This document shows, one piece after another, positions 1 to 7,174 of a stretch of 31,552 bases of DNA. Source of the DNA: CAZGAH01 sp964523295 (lineage in GTDB: Bacteria > Desulfobacterota > Desulfovibrionia > Desulfovibrionales > Desulfovibrionaceae); assembly GCA_964523295.1 (NCBI GenBank), contig CAZGAH010000050.1:1-31552 (forward strand). The letters run 5' to 3'. The translations under genes were made by a program, and so were the position numbers. The notes under the pieces are model-generated. The model was given only the letters and a program-made list of their open reading frames with translations. It was not told where the DNA came from and searched no databases. Numbering within the stretch: position 1 is the first letter of the stretch; each line of letters opens with the position of its first letter.

Positions 1-908
1 CGGCGGTCATCCTGCCCCAGGGCAAGGTCACGCCGCAGCAGCTGGCGCAGCCGCTCGGCAGCGGCGCCACCGTACTCGAGGTCCCCGGCGTCTTCGACGA
101 TTGCATGAAGGTGGTCGAACATCTGGCCGACAACTACCGCGTGGCCCTGCTCAACTCCAAGAACGCCTGGCGCATCCTGGGCCAGGAGTCCTACGCCTAC
201 GAAATTGCCCAGTGGTACGACTGGCAGCTGGCCGACAAGGTCGTGTTCGTTCCCATCGGCAACGCGGGCAACATTACCGCGATCATGGCCGGGTTCCTCA
301 AGCTCAAGCGTCTGGCGATCATCGACGCGCTGCCGCGCATCATCGGCGTACAATCCGAACACGCCGACCCTGTCTATCGCTATTACCGCACGGAAAACAA
401 GGCACAGCGCCACTACGAGCCGGTGCCCGTCGAGCCGAGCGTGGCCCAGGCAGCCATGATCGGCAATCCGGTATCCTTCCCGCGCGTCAGGTATTTTGCC
501 GAGGCCTACGAGGCCCTTGGCGGAGCGCGCAGCTTTCAGGTGCTTCAGGTGACGGAACAGGCCATCATCGAAGGCATGTTGCTGGCCAACCGCCACGGGC
601 ACATCGCCTGTACGCAGGGAGGCGAGTGTCTGGCCGGCCTGCTCCGGGCCAGGGAACTGGGCCTGCTCGAACCGGAAGAGACGGCCGTGCTCGACGCAAC
701 GGCGCACATGCTCAAATTCATCGGATTCCAGGAGATGTATTTCGAAAACAGCTTCCCGCCGGCCTACGGCATCACGACCCGTCCCGAATACGTCAACCGC
801 CCCAGGCTGCTGCTCGATCCGGAGCAAAAGGAACGCCTGCCCGCCGACGCGTATACTCTGGCCGCTGCGCAGGCAGCTGTCGAGGCCCTGGGAATAGGTA
901 AAAAATAA
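1..908 (+). CDS. thrC: Threonine synthase, 3' part (5' end outside window)
   Basis: The last step of threonine synthesis: PLP-dependent conversion of O-phospho-homoserine to threonine plus phosphate, in the cytoplasm. The open frame runs from base 3 to the TAA at 906-908, giving 301 visible residues with no start codon that makes sense, so the N-terminal third, including the PLP lysine, lies upstream. Family signatures are clear: the LLNSKNAWRILGQESYAYEIA stretch beginning near base 147 and the phosphate-holding loop VPIGNAGNITAIMAG, both characteristic of ThrC rather than of other fold-type II PLP enzymes. The C-terminus ends normally. A 162-base spacer follows before the glycosyltransferase gene, so the two need not be one operon. 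An ATG at 105 lies inside the conserved domain and is not a credible start. Confidence 0.93.
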   Translation, partial: AVILPQGKVTPQQLAQPLGSGATVLEVPGVFDDCMKVVEHLADNYRVALLNSKNAWRILGQESYAYEIAQWYDWQLADKVVFVPIGNAGNITAIMAGFLKLKRLAIIDALPRIIGVQSEHADPVYRYYRTENKAQRHYEPVPVEPSVAQAAMIGNPVSFPRVRYFAEAYEALGGARSFQVLQVTEQAIIEGMLLANRHGHIACTQGGECLAGLLRARELGLLEPEETAVLDATAHMLKFIGFQEMYFENSFPPAYGITTRPEYVNRPRLLLDPEQKERLPADAYTLAAAQAAVEALGIGKK

Positions 909-1070
909 TCTCCGCGCGACCAAAGGGGAAATGCATCGCCAGGACATCGTTCCCGGCGCAGAAGCAACATACGCGCCGACGCGGCAATTGCCGGCGACAC
1001 AACGATGGCGAACGCGTTGTTCCGCCCGGCCATCCCCCCTTCCTCGCAAAGACGTAAGGCCTGTTGATCC

Positions 1071-2129
1071 ATGCACATCGTCTTTCTCACGTCTTCGAGC
1101 AACAAAAGCGGTGGCTCGCGTCAGGCCCTGTATCTGGCCCAAGGGCTGGAAGCGCGGGGACACCGGCTTTCCTTTTTCGTTCCTTGCGATGCCGAACTGC
1201 CGTCGCTGGCGCCGGACATCGACTGGCTGGAGCTGCCCCGGAGCCCCGGGCGCTGGCGACGGGCCGTAGAGGCGGTGCTGCGCGACCAGGCGCGCGTATT
1301 TCATGCCTTTCACAACCGGGCGGTCAAAAAAGCCGCCTGGTGGGGGCTTTTCTGGCGACGACGCGGTCTGGCCGTATTCGCCCAGCGCGGCGTCATCTAT
1401 CGACCCAACAACCCGCTGCCCTACTGGTCGCCCGGCATTGATCGCTTCATCGTCAACTCGAACGCCTGCGCGGCGGTCCTGCGGCAGAAAGGCGTCCGGG
1501 AACGACGCCTGGTGGTGGTGCCCAACGCGATCCCGCGCGAGCGCATCACGCCGCAGTTGTCAGCGGATACGCTCCGAAAACGACTGGGACTCGCTGACGG
1601 CTGCCTGATAGCGGGCTGCGTGGCCAACGACAGCGCGAACAAAGGCGTTTCGATTCTCCTGAAGGCCTTTGCCCAGGCGAACATCGAGGCCCGGCTCGTC
1701 ATCGTCGGCGCGACGCCCGCGCGCTTCGCCCCCGAGGTCGAGGCCCTGGGCCTGACGGACAGGGTGCGACTGCCCGGTTCTACGGAAACCGTGGCCGACT
1801 ATCTGCAACTCTTCGACCTGTTTGTCCTGCCGTCACTGCATGAGAGCATGCCCAACGCGCTGCAGGAGGCCATGTGTCTGGGCCTGCCCGTGCTCGCCTC
1901 CAGCACGGGCGGCGTACCCGAGTGCGTGCAGGGTAACGGCCTGCTCGTGCCGCCCGGCGATAGAGCGGCGCTCGCTGCCGGATTGCAGGAGGCCCTGGCT
2001 GATCCCGCGCGTCGCGCACGCTGGGGACAACGCAGCCTTCACCTTGCCACGTCCTTCGCGCCCGAGCGCAAGGCCGCGCGCGTAGAGGCTGTCTATGAAG
2101 AAGTCCTGCAACAACGCGGACTGAACTGA
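1071..2129 (+). CDS. GT4-family (GT-B fold) glycosyltransferase
   Basis: Predicted to transfer a sugar from a nucleotide-sugar donor to a glycan or lipid acceptor on the cytoplasmic face; neither donor nor acceptor can be read from sequence. 352 residues, normal for the family. The N-terminal Rossmann half opens with MHIVFLTSSSNKSGGSRQAL, where the glycine-rich loop is typical. The C-terminal half has GCVANDSANKGVSILLKAFA, the usual 'K-G' donor-binding strand, then LFVLPSLHESMPNALQEAM with the E-x7-E motif, and GGVPE. ATG 1071 was chosen because the family N-terminus begins there; an AAGG about ten bases upstream is a weak ribosome site. The next gene starts 7 bases after the stop, so the two are probably co-transcribed. 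No membrane segment is seen. Confidence 0.88.
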   Translation: MHIVFLTSSSNKSGGSRQALYLAQGLEARGHRLSFFVPCDAELPSLAPDIDWLELPRSPGRWRRAVEAVLRDQARVFHAFHNRAVKKAAWWGLFWRRRGLAVFAQRGVIYRPNNPLPYWSPGIDRFIVNSNACAAVLRQKGVRERRLVVVPNAIPRERITPQLSADTLRKRLGLADGCLIAGCVANDSANKGVSILLKAFAQANIEARLVIVGATPARFAPEVEALGLTDRVRLPGSTETVADYLQLFDLFVLPSLHESMPNALQEAMCLGLPVLASSTGGVPECVQGNGLLVPPGDRAALAAGLQEALADPARRARWGQRSLHLATSFAPERKAARVEAVYEEVLQQRGLN

Positions 2130-2136
2130 GGCAAAC

Positions 2137-3249
2137 GTGTACGAACCAGACAGTGTTCCCCCCGGACAACACGGCGGCGAAATCGTCCGCCTGGCCCGTC
2201 TCCTGGGCTGCCAGCCGGAAGATATCCTGGATTTCAGCAACAACGCGGATACGCTGATCTTTCCGCTGACCGAGGAGCTGATCCGGACGACTCCGGTGCC
2301 GTTCGCCTGGTATCCGGATACCACGTGCAGCGCGCTCGCGCACGACATCGCGGAGCACGAAAACGTGACTCCGGAGCAGGTCATCGTCGCCAACGGTTCG
2401 TCCGAGCTTGTCTTTCTGGCTCTGAGCGTGCTGGCGCCGGCCAGGGCGCTCGTCATCGCGCCGATTTTTTCCGAATACGTCCAGGCCTGCCAACGACTGG
2501 GCATTCCGTACGAACTCCATGTCCTGAAAGAAAGCAACGAATTTCGTCTCGACGAGGCGGACATCCGCGCCATCGCCAGGCGGGCGGACGATATGCTCAT
2601 TCTCTGCACCCCGGCCAACCCGGCCGGCGTGGCCGACGCGGGGATGACCGCGCTCCTGGGACAGCTGCGTTGCCGGACCGTGCTCGCAGACCTGGCCTAC
2701 CGGGAATTTCTCCACCCCGACCCGGCCTACGCGCGCGACTGCCACCACCGCTTTGCCGGGCAGCTGTCAGGATCGACCGAATTGCTGTCCCTGGGCAGCT
2801 TCACCAAGTATTTCTGCTGCCCGGGCATCCGCCTCGGATACGGGCTGGGCTCGGCCGCGTTGATCAATCGCTTGCAGCAACGCCGGGCACCGTGGATGGT
2901 GTCCGGCTTCCACGAAGCGTTGGGCAGGCGTTTTCTGGAGCAATTGGATGCCTTCCGCGCGGCGAGAAAAGACTTTTCCGCGCAACGGGAGGCATTTCGA
3001 CGCGGGTTGCTGGCCACGGGCGCCTTTGACCGGGCAAACGCCTCGGACCTCAATTTCATCGCGGCCCGACTTCGTCCCGGCCTGAGCGGCCAGGCTGTCT
3101 TTCATCATCTTCTGGCTCGGCGACTGCTGGTGCGCCTGTGCGACGCCATACCGGGAATGCCGGCCAACTACCTGCGGATGCAGATCAAGACGCCCGCGGA
3201 GAATGCCCTGCTCTACGCGGCGCTACGCGATGCGACCCAAGCCTTCTGA
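2137..3249 (+). CDS. CobD/HisC-like PLP-dependent aminotransferase or threonine-phosphate decarboxylase
   Basis: Fold-type I PLP enzyme of 370 residues with a GTG start, 7 bases after the GT4 gene. The N-terminus QHGGEIVRLARLLGC...DILDFSNNAD resembles L-threonine-O-3-phosphate decarboxylase (CobD, cobalamin side chain) and histidinol-phosphate aminotransferase. Expected catalytic features are visible: ANP near N161, D185 and Y188 in LADLAYREF, the PLP lysine K224 in LGSFTKYFCCPGIRLGYGLG, and a C-terminal arginine in NYLRMQIK. The HGG start favours the CobD branch, but 'SNNADTL' replaces the usual 'S-N-NP-G' and no other cobalamin genes are near, so the substrate is left open. Sitting behind a glycosyltransferase, it could also act on a surface-glycan precursor. 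It converges with the minus-strand M99 gene, with only 12 bases between stops. Confidence 0.75.
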   Translation: MYEPDSVPPGQHGGEIVRLARLLGCQPEDILDFSNNADTLIFPLTEELIRTTPVPFAWYPDTTCSALAHDIAEHENVTPEQVIVANGSSELVFLALSVLAPARALVIAPIFSEYVQACQRLGIPYELHVLKESNEFRLDEADIRAIARRADDMLILCTPANPAGVADAGMTALLGQLRCRTVLADLAYREFLHPDPAYARDCHHRFAGQLSGSTELLSLGSFTKYFCCPGIRLGYGLGSAALINRLQQRRAPWMVSGFHEALGRRFLEQLDAFRAARKDFSAQREAFRRGLLATGAFDRANASDLNFIAARLRPGLSGQAVFHHLLARRLLVRLCDAIPGMPANYLRMQIKTPAENALLYAALRDATQAF

Positions 3250-3261
3250 AAGGCCGGCCGC

Positions 3262-4692
3262 TCAGCGGGAAGGATAATCGCCGACGGTACGCGTGCGCGC
3301 GGACTCGGCGGGCAGTTGCTTCCGAGTCTGGTCGGCCAGGCTCAGTATCCGCGGTATGGACGCCGGACGCAACTCCGGCGGGGGCTTGAAACTGACCAGC
3401 ACCATGCCCGCAAATTTGAGCCCCTTGTAGACTTCGACCCGGTATACTCCGCCGGACTTGTCGACGGAAAAGCGCTCCTGCACGTCGCGCCGGGCGATGG
3501 TTACGCCGCACTCGCTGGGACGACCGGACCGGCTGTAGCCGATAACGTTCACGCGCACGCCCGGCAAGGACTGTAACTCGAAACCATCACGCACGTGAAC
3601 CATGTCGCCGAAACGGACGTTTTGCATCTCGCCCCCGTCCACGCGCATGGACACGCCCTCCAGACTGATGTCGTAATCGAAATACTGCGGCCGCAGCGTC
3701 GTCAGTAAGGCGTTGCCATGGTGTACGGCGATCTCGGCCCCGGCCTGCGTAACCGTGAGCAGGGGATTGCTGGAGGCGAATTCAATCGCCCCGCCCTTTT
3801 TCATCGGAACGAATCCCAGACGTCCGCGCACGTCGGAAAAATCGAAGACCATCCTGTGATCAAAAAATGCCATGGCCAGACCGGACCGACTGACATCGGC
3901 GACTGCCTGGGTATCCAGCGAAAAACGACGTTCATATTCCACGCCTACGCGCCGCAAAAAGGCCTCGATAAGATGCAGATGATAATAGGAGCGCATCGCG
4001 GCGGGAAAATCCTTGCTGGCCTCAAGACCGAAGGCGGGCTTCCCGTTGCAGATGGCGAAATAGGTCAGTGATTTTTCCATTTCCCGGTCGCCCAGCCGGG
4101 TATTGGTATTTTTGATGTGGTAGGCATGTTCCGGGTCGTACAGATGCAGATTGACCTGATCGACGACGCTGCGTGCTATCTGCTCCAACTGCCCGAGCGG
4201 CTGAATGTCCAGGGCCTCCTGGTCGATGATCACGCTCTGCCCCCAGCGTCGCGGATTGCGGCGCTCGTCGATGGCCAGCGGGCGGTAGAAGCCCGACCCG
4301 TCGTGCAGATTGAGCACCAGATCGACCTGCCGATCCAGAATGATGGATTTGATGTGCGCGATCTTATAATAATCCGGATCGGAAACCGGAAGCAGGTGAA
4401 ATTTCCGGTTCAAATCACCATGAACGCCGCGCGAACTTTTTATGATGCTCGGCAGATTCAGATTGGGCACAACCCAGATGCTGCCCTTGCGGATTGTGTA
4501 GTGCGAGACAAGCATTGCCGCTGCATTGAATCCACCCGGCTCGTCGCCCTGAATACCGCCGACAATCAAAACCGTCGGTCCGGGAATCACGGATTCCAGC
4601 TTGTGCAAGGTAAAATCCAGATGCCCCTGCGCCATTCCCTCGACTGGCAGCAGAAATCCTATCAACGCGATAACCAACAATGCTGTTTTCAT
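3262..4692 (-). CDS. M99-family peptidoglycan carboxypeptidase, Csd4/Pgp1-like cell-shape protein
   Basis: Predicted zinc carboxypeptidase that trims peptidoglycan tripeptides to dipeptides in the periplasm, as Helicobacter Csd4 and Campylobacter Pgp1 do; those enzymes are needed for helical shape. 476 residues with a Sec signal peptide (MKTALLVIALIGFLLPVEGMAQG). The key evidence is the atypical zinc site: GGIQGDEPGG gives Q48 and E51, and NLHDGSGFYRP gives H130. This matches the Gln-x-x-Glu...His set described for Csd4 (Q46, E49, H128), where glutamine replaces the usual histidine. E224 in FGLEASKDF is the probable catalytic acid. Two smaller beta domains follow. ATG 4692 was chosen over an in-frame upstream ATG at 4848 because the signal peptide begins there and the extension is compositionally odd. 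A terminator lies just upstream, so it probably has its own promoter. Confidence 0.86.
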   Translation of the reverse strand: MKTALLVIALIGFLLPVEGMAQGHLDFTLHKLESVIPGPTVLIVGGIQGDEPGGFNAAAMLVSHYTIRKGSIWVVPNLNLPSIIKSSRGVHGDLNRKFHLLPVSDPDYYKIAHIKSIILDRQVDLVLNLHDGSGFYRPLAIDERRNPRRWGQSVIIDQEALDIQPLGQLEQIARSVVDQVNLHLYDPEHAYHIKNTNTRLGDREMEKSLTYFAICNGKPAFGLEASKDFPAAMRSYYHLHLIEAFLRRVGVEYERRFSLDTQAVADVSRSGLAMAFFDHRMVFDFSDVRGRLGFVPMKKGGAIEFASSNPLLTVTQAGAEIAVHHGNALLTTLRPQYFDYDISLEGVSMRVDGGEMQNVRFGDMVHVRDGFELQSLPGVRVNVIGYSRSGRPSECGVTIARRDVQERFSVDKSGGVYRVEVYKGLKFAGMVLVSFKPPPELRPASIPRILSLADQTRKQLPAESARTRTVGDYPSR

Positions 4693-4738
4693 GTTATTAA
4701 CATTTCCGTCGATCGGATCGGCTGTTATGCCCGGGCTG

Positions 4739-4763
4739 AAAAAAGTCCGGCTTTGACCGGACC
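4739..4763 (-). terminator. Rho-independent terminator after the YcgL-like gene
   Basis: Read on the minus strand, a perfect 6-bp stem GTCCGG/CCGGAC with a 6-base loop is followed directly by a run of T (plus-strand A run at 4739-4745). It sits 82 bases after the stop of the small YcgL-like gene and 47 bases before the M99 start, so it should separate the two transcripts. Confidence 0.7.
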
Positions 4764-4844
4764 GTTGCTGTTCGTGACTGCGGAACTGGTGCCTTTCCGC
4801 AGACTCGTCAAGGCAAAAAGAATGCTGTGGGAGCCGGGCATGGG

Positions 4845-5129
4845 TCAAATTTCCAGGTCGACATCTTCGGAAAGACCACTTAGCCGGAATTGCGATTCTT
4901 CCAGATAATACCCCTTTTCCGCAATGCCCTTCTCAATTGCTGTTTTCTGCTCGGGACGTAAATACTCCGTGTCGTTTTCCACATCAAGCTCGTATTGTGG
5001 ATACAACGCGCCCAGCCTGGCCCTCAGATCGGCCGGCAAAAGCTCCAGACCGGACTCCACCGGCAGATACAGTACCCAGAAGGCCCCCGATTCGCTCGTA
5101 TTCTCGGCATTGTAATGCATCACGATCAT
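4845..5129 (-). CDS. Small YcgL-like domain protein
   Basis: A 94-residue, acidic, probably cytosolic protein beginning MIVMHYNAENTSESGAF. ATG 5129 is supported by a good ribosome site (GAGGAG, 7-base spacing); an in-frame start at 5180 would place that site inside the gene. The middle and end, WVLYLPVESGLELLPADL and AIAEKGYYLEE-like residues near the C-terminus, follow the pattern of the YcgL domain ('YlYvPk.d.l..vP..L...fG....L..e..L.......v...i.e.GyylQ'). The match is by eye and weak, and the function of YcgL proteins is not settled. No signal peptide or membrane helix is present. It is transcribed toward the M99 gene but separated from it by a terminator. Confidence 0.6.
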   Translation of the reverse strand: MIVMHYNAENTSESGAFWVLYLPVESGLELLPADLRARLGALYPQYELDVENDTEYLRPEQKTAIEKGIAEKGYYLEESQFRLSGLSEDVDLEI

Positions 5130-5355
5130 CAGGATACTCCTCGTCACGGATTGCGGTCCTGCAGACACAAACAGACGCACGACACCTGCTCGATGAGACG
5201 ATTGCCAGCACCACGATGTTGCCCTGACGCGACGCTTCCTTTCGGACTACCGCGTCCTTTTGTGCGCTGCGGCGCATGGACACTCGTCTCGAATCTGGCA
5301 GTCTTGCCAGTCTTTTCAGCGGGAGAAATGCTCCGGATATTGCGATAATGAGATT

Positions 5356-5580
5356 TTAGTCCCCTGCAATGGCCAAGTCAAGCCAGGATTTATCTGCCTG
5401 GATTGTCACGTTGAAACCGCCCCTCCTGCCAACAATCGTTTTCATGACGCCCCTCAGATACAAACCGGGTAACAGAATGCTCTCCGAAGGACATAACCAG
5501 GCCCGTGCGTCAGAAACAAGGCCATGACGCCTCTTGAGAATGGAAACCACACCATTCTCCGGACAGCATACTTTTTTCAT
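5356..5580 (-). CDS. Possible small protein, unrecognised
   Basis: An open frame of 74 residues beginning MKKVCCPENGVVSILKRR, with AAGG about five bases before the ATG. I recognise no family. It holds three cysteines near the ends of its first half, no signal peptide and no convincing membrane helix. It fills a gap that would otherwise be non-coding, which is the main reason to list it. Its start lies next to the candidate promoter of the divergent HD-GYP gene. It may be chance. Confidence 0.25.
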   Translation of the reverse strand: MKKVCCPENGVVSILKRRHGLVSDARAWLCPSESILLPGLYLRGVMKTIVGRRGGFNVTIQADKSWLDLAIAGD

Positions 5581-5586
5581 CAAGCC

Positions 5587-5615
5587 TTGCGCATCGGGGA
5601 ACGAAACAGTATGAT
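5587..5615 (+). promoter_or_regulatory. Candidate sigma-70-type promoter for the HD-GYP/kinase pair
   Basis: TTGCGC (5587-5592), a 17-base spacer and TATGAT (5610-5615). The -10 box matches five of six consensus bases, the -35 only three. It would give a leader of about 150 bases ahead of the ATG at 5776. Confidence 0.4.
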
Positions 5616-5658
5616 ACGAGCGTGAAATGAAAGCGGTCTCAATTCGGGGGGAGTTTTA

Positions 5659-5709
5659 ATGCGGCACCAGGCGTTCAAACGCCATGACATCGGACGGCAG
5701 TCGAAGTAG
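5659..5709 (+). CDS. Possible 16-codon leader ORF before the HD-GYP gene
   Basis: ATG at 5659 preceded by a purine-rich, very strong ribosome site (GGGGGGAG) at 5-base spacing, and a TAG stop at 5707-5709. The encoded peptide is short and basic and resembles nothing known to me. CTCCCC at 5734-5739 could pair with this ribosome site, and CGGACG/CGTCCG lies between, so the leader may be structured. Could be fortuitous. Confidence 0.2.
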   Translation: MRHQAFKRHDIGRQSK

Positions 5710-5775
5710 TCGTCCGGCCCGCGAAGGACAGGCCTCCCCGGGTGACATATTACGTAACAGCAGGCGTATGACATC

Positions 5776-7167
5776 ATGTTCGCTCCCAAGATTCTGGTCG
5801 TCGACGACAGCAGGACCATCCGCAACGTTCTGACCCGTCAGCTCGGCGAGATCAACGCCACCGTTGCCCTGGCAGAAGACGGAATCGAAGGCTTTGCCTC
5901 GGCCAAGGCGCAGGAATTCGATCTCATCGTGACCGACATCGACATGCCGCGCATGAATGGCTTCGATCTGTGCGAGCAGCTCAAGAGTTGCGCCGAGACC
6001 CGGGCCATTCCGGTGATCATCCTCAGTTCCAACGAAGAGGAGGCCATGATCGAGCGTGGCTTTGCCGCCGGAGTGGAAGCCTATGTCGTCAAGAACAACA
6101 CCAGCAAGGATCTCATCCCCAAAATCAAGGAAGTGCTGAGCCGCTCGGCGCTGTTGCGCAACCGTCTGGTGCTCGTCGTGGACGACTCCAGCTTCATTCG
6201 CAAAACCGTGAGCAACGGCCTGTCCAACGCCGGATTCAAGGTGCTGACCGCGTCCAACGGCCAGGAGGCACTGGAAATACTGAGCGCCCATCGGCCGGAT
6301 TTGATTCTGAGCGACGTCAACATGCCGGTCATGGACGGCGTGGCCTTCTGCGAAGCCGTACGCGCGCGTCCGGATCTGGCGAACGTCCCGTTTGTGGTCA
6401 TGAGCACGGAAACGGACCGCAGGTTGATGCGGGAGATGATTCTGCGCGGCGCGTCGAGCTTCATGGTCAAGCCGTTTCATGTCGAACAGCTGGTCATCAC
6501 GGCTGAAAAACTGCTTTCCGACCATTTCCAGCTGCTCATACAGGAGCGCAAACGGCTCGATTACGAGCGGAACATGCTCCTGGCCAGCATCAGCAGCCTC
6601 ATTCAGGCCCTGGAAGCCCGCGATCCCTACACACGCGGTCATTCCGAATCCGTGTCCAGGCTTTCCCGCGCCATGGCAAAACAGATAAGGCTTCCCGAGA
6701 AGGACATCGACACCATCACCCTGGCGGCCAAGCTGCACGACATCGGAAAGATCGGCATTCCCGACGCCGTGCTGCTCAAGCCGGGAAAGCTGAGTTCCGA
6801 GGAATATCTGCGCATCAAGGAACACCCGATCAAGGGCGCTGAGATACTCAACCCCATTCCCAGTCTCGCGGACCTCATTCCCGCCGTGTTGCAACACCAT
6901 GAAAAAATGGACGGCTCGGGCTATCCTCTGGGACTGGAAGGGGACTCCATTCATCTCTGGGCCAGGATCATCGCCGTCGCCGACGTATATGACGCCCTGA
7001 TCAGCACGCGGCCATACCGCGCGGCAATGCCGCAGGACAGGGTCATCAAGATTATCGAAGATTCACGCGGCAACCACCTCTGCCCGGAATGCGTCGCCGC
7101 GTTTCTCGAAGTAATGGCCTGCCGGGAGCCCGGAACGCCCGACTGGAGCGTTCCTCATACTGCCTGA
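5776..7167 (+). CDS. Response regulator REC-REC-HD-GYP, c-di-GMP phosphodiesterase
   Basis: Predicted cytoplasmic enzyme that hydrolyses cyclic di-GMP, lowering the second messenger that favours surface attachment. 463 residues. REC1 (about 4-125) has LVVDDS, phospho-acceptor D54 in TDIDMP and a lysine at K106. REC2 (about 130-250) has LVVDDS, D180 in SDVNMP and K232 in MVKPF. A short helical linker (255-280) leads to the HD-GYP domain (about 270-455) with H321-D322 in AAKLHDIGKIGIPD and the hallmark HHEKMDGSGYP at 374-384. All metal- and GYP-motif residues look intact, so it should be active. Two complete receivers in series is unusual and suggests two inputs. The hybrid kinase gene starts 7 bases after the stop and is the obvious partner. 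Confidence 0.93.
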   Translation: MFAPKILVVDDSRTIRNVLTRQLGEINATVALAEDGIEGFASAKAQEFDLIVTDIDMPRMNGFDLCEQLKSCAETRAIPVIILSSNEEEAMIERGFAAGVEAYVVKNNTSKDLIPKIKEVLSRSALLRNRLVLVVDDSSFIRKTVSNGLSNAGFKVLTASNGQEALEILSAHRPDLILSDVNMPVMDGVAFCEAVRARPDLANVPFVVMSTETDRRLMREMILRGASSFMVKPFHVEQLVITAEKLLSDHFQLLIQERKRLDYERNMLLASISSLIQALEARDPYTRGHSESVSRLSRAMAKQIRLPEKDIDTITLAAKLHDIGKIGIPDAVLLKPGKLSSEEYLRIKEHPIKGAEILNPIPSLADLIPAVLQHHEKMDGSGYPLGLEGDSIHLWARIIAVADVYDALISTRPYRAAMPQDRVIKIIEDSRGNHLCPECVAAFLEVMACREPGTPDWSVPHTA

Positions 7168-7174
7168 GACGATA

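Larger units (their letters stand above)
5130..5775. other. 646-base gene-poor region between divergent genes
   Basis: Lies between the minus-strand YcgL-like gene and the plus-strand HD-GYP gene. It holds a candidate plus-strand promoter near 5587-5615, a possible leader mini-ORF at 5659, a weakly supported minus-strand ORF at 5356-5580 and a perfect 8-bp inverted repeat GAGAATGG/CCATTCTC (5536-5543 and 5552-5559, 8-base loop) inside that ORF. I see no RNA gene, no c-di-GMP riboswitch signature (GEMM-type) and no insertion-sequence remnant. Confidence 0.6.

Noticed and set aside
1780..2748. Long minus-strand frames over the GT4 and aminotransferase genes
   Set aside because: Shadows of high-GC third-position codons; the plus-strand products have clear family motifs.
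4693..4848. Longer N-terminus of the M99 protein from the in-frame ATG at 4848
   Set aside because: It would hide the signal peptide inside the protein, run through the terminator stem and overlap the previous gene's stop.
5536..5559. GAGAATGG/CCATTCTC inverted repeat as a terminator
   Set aside because: The T run is 12 bases away from the stem on the plus strand and there is none on the minus strand, so it does not fit an intrinsic terminator.
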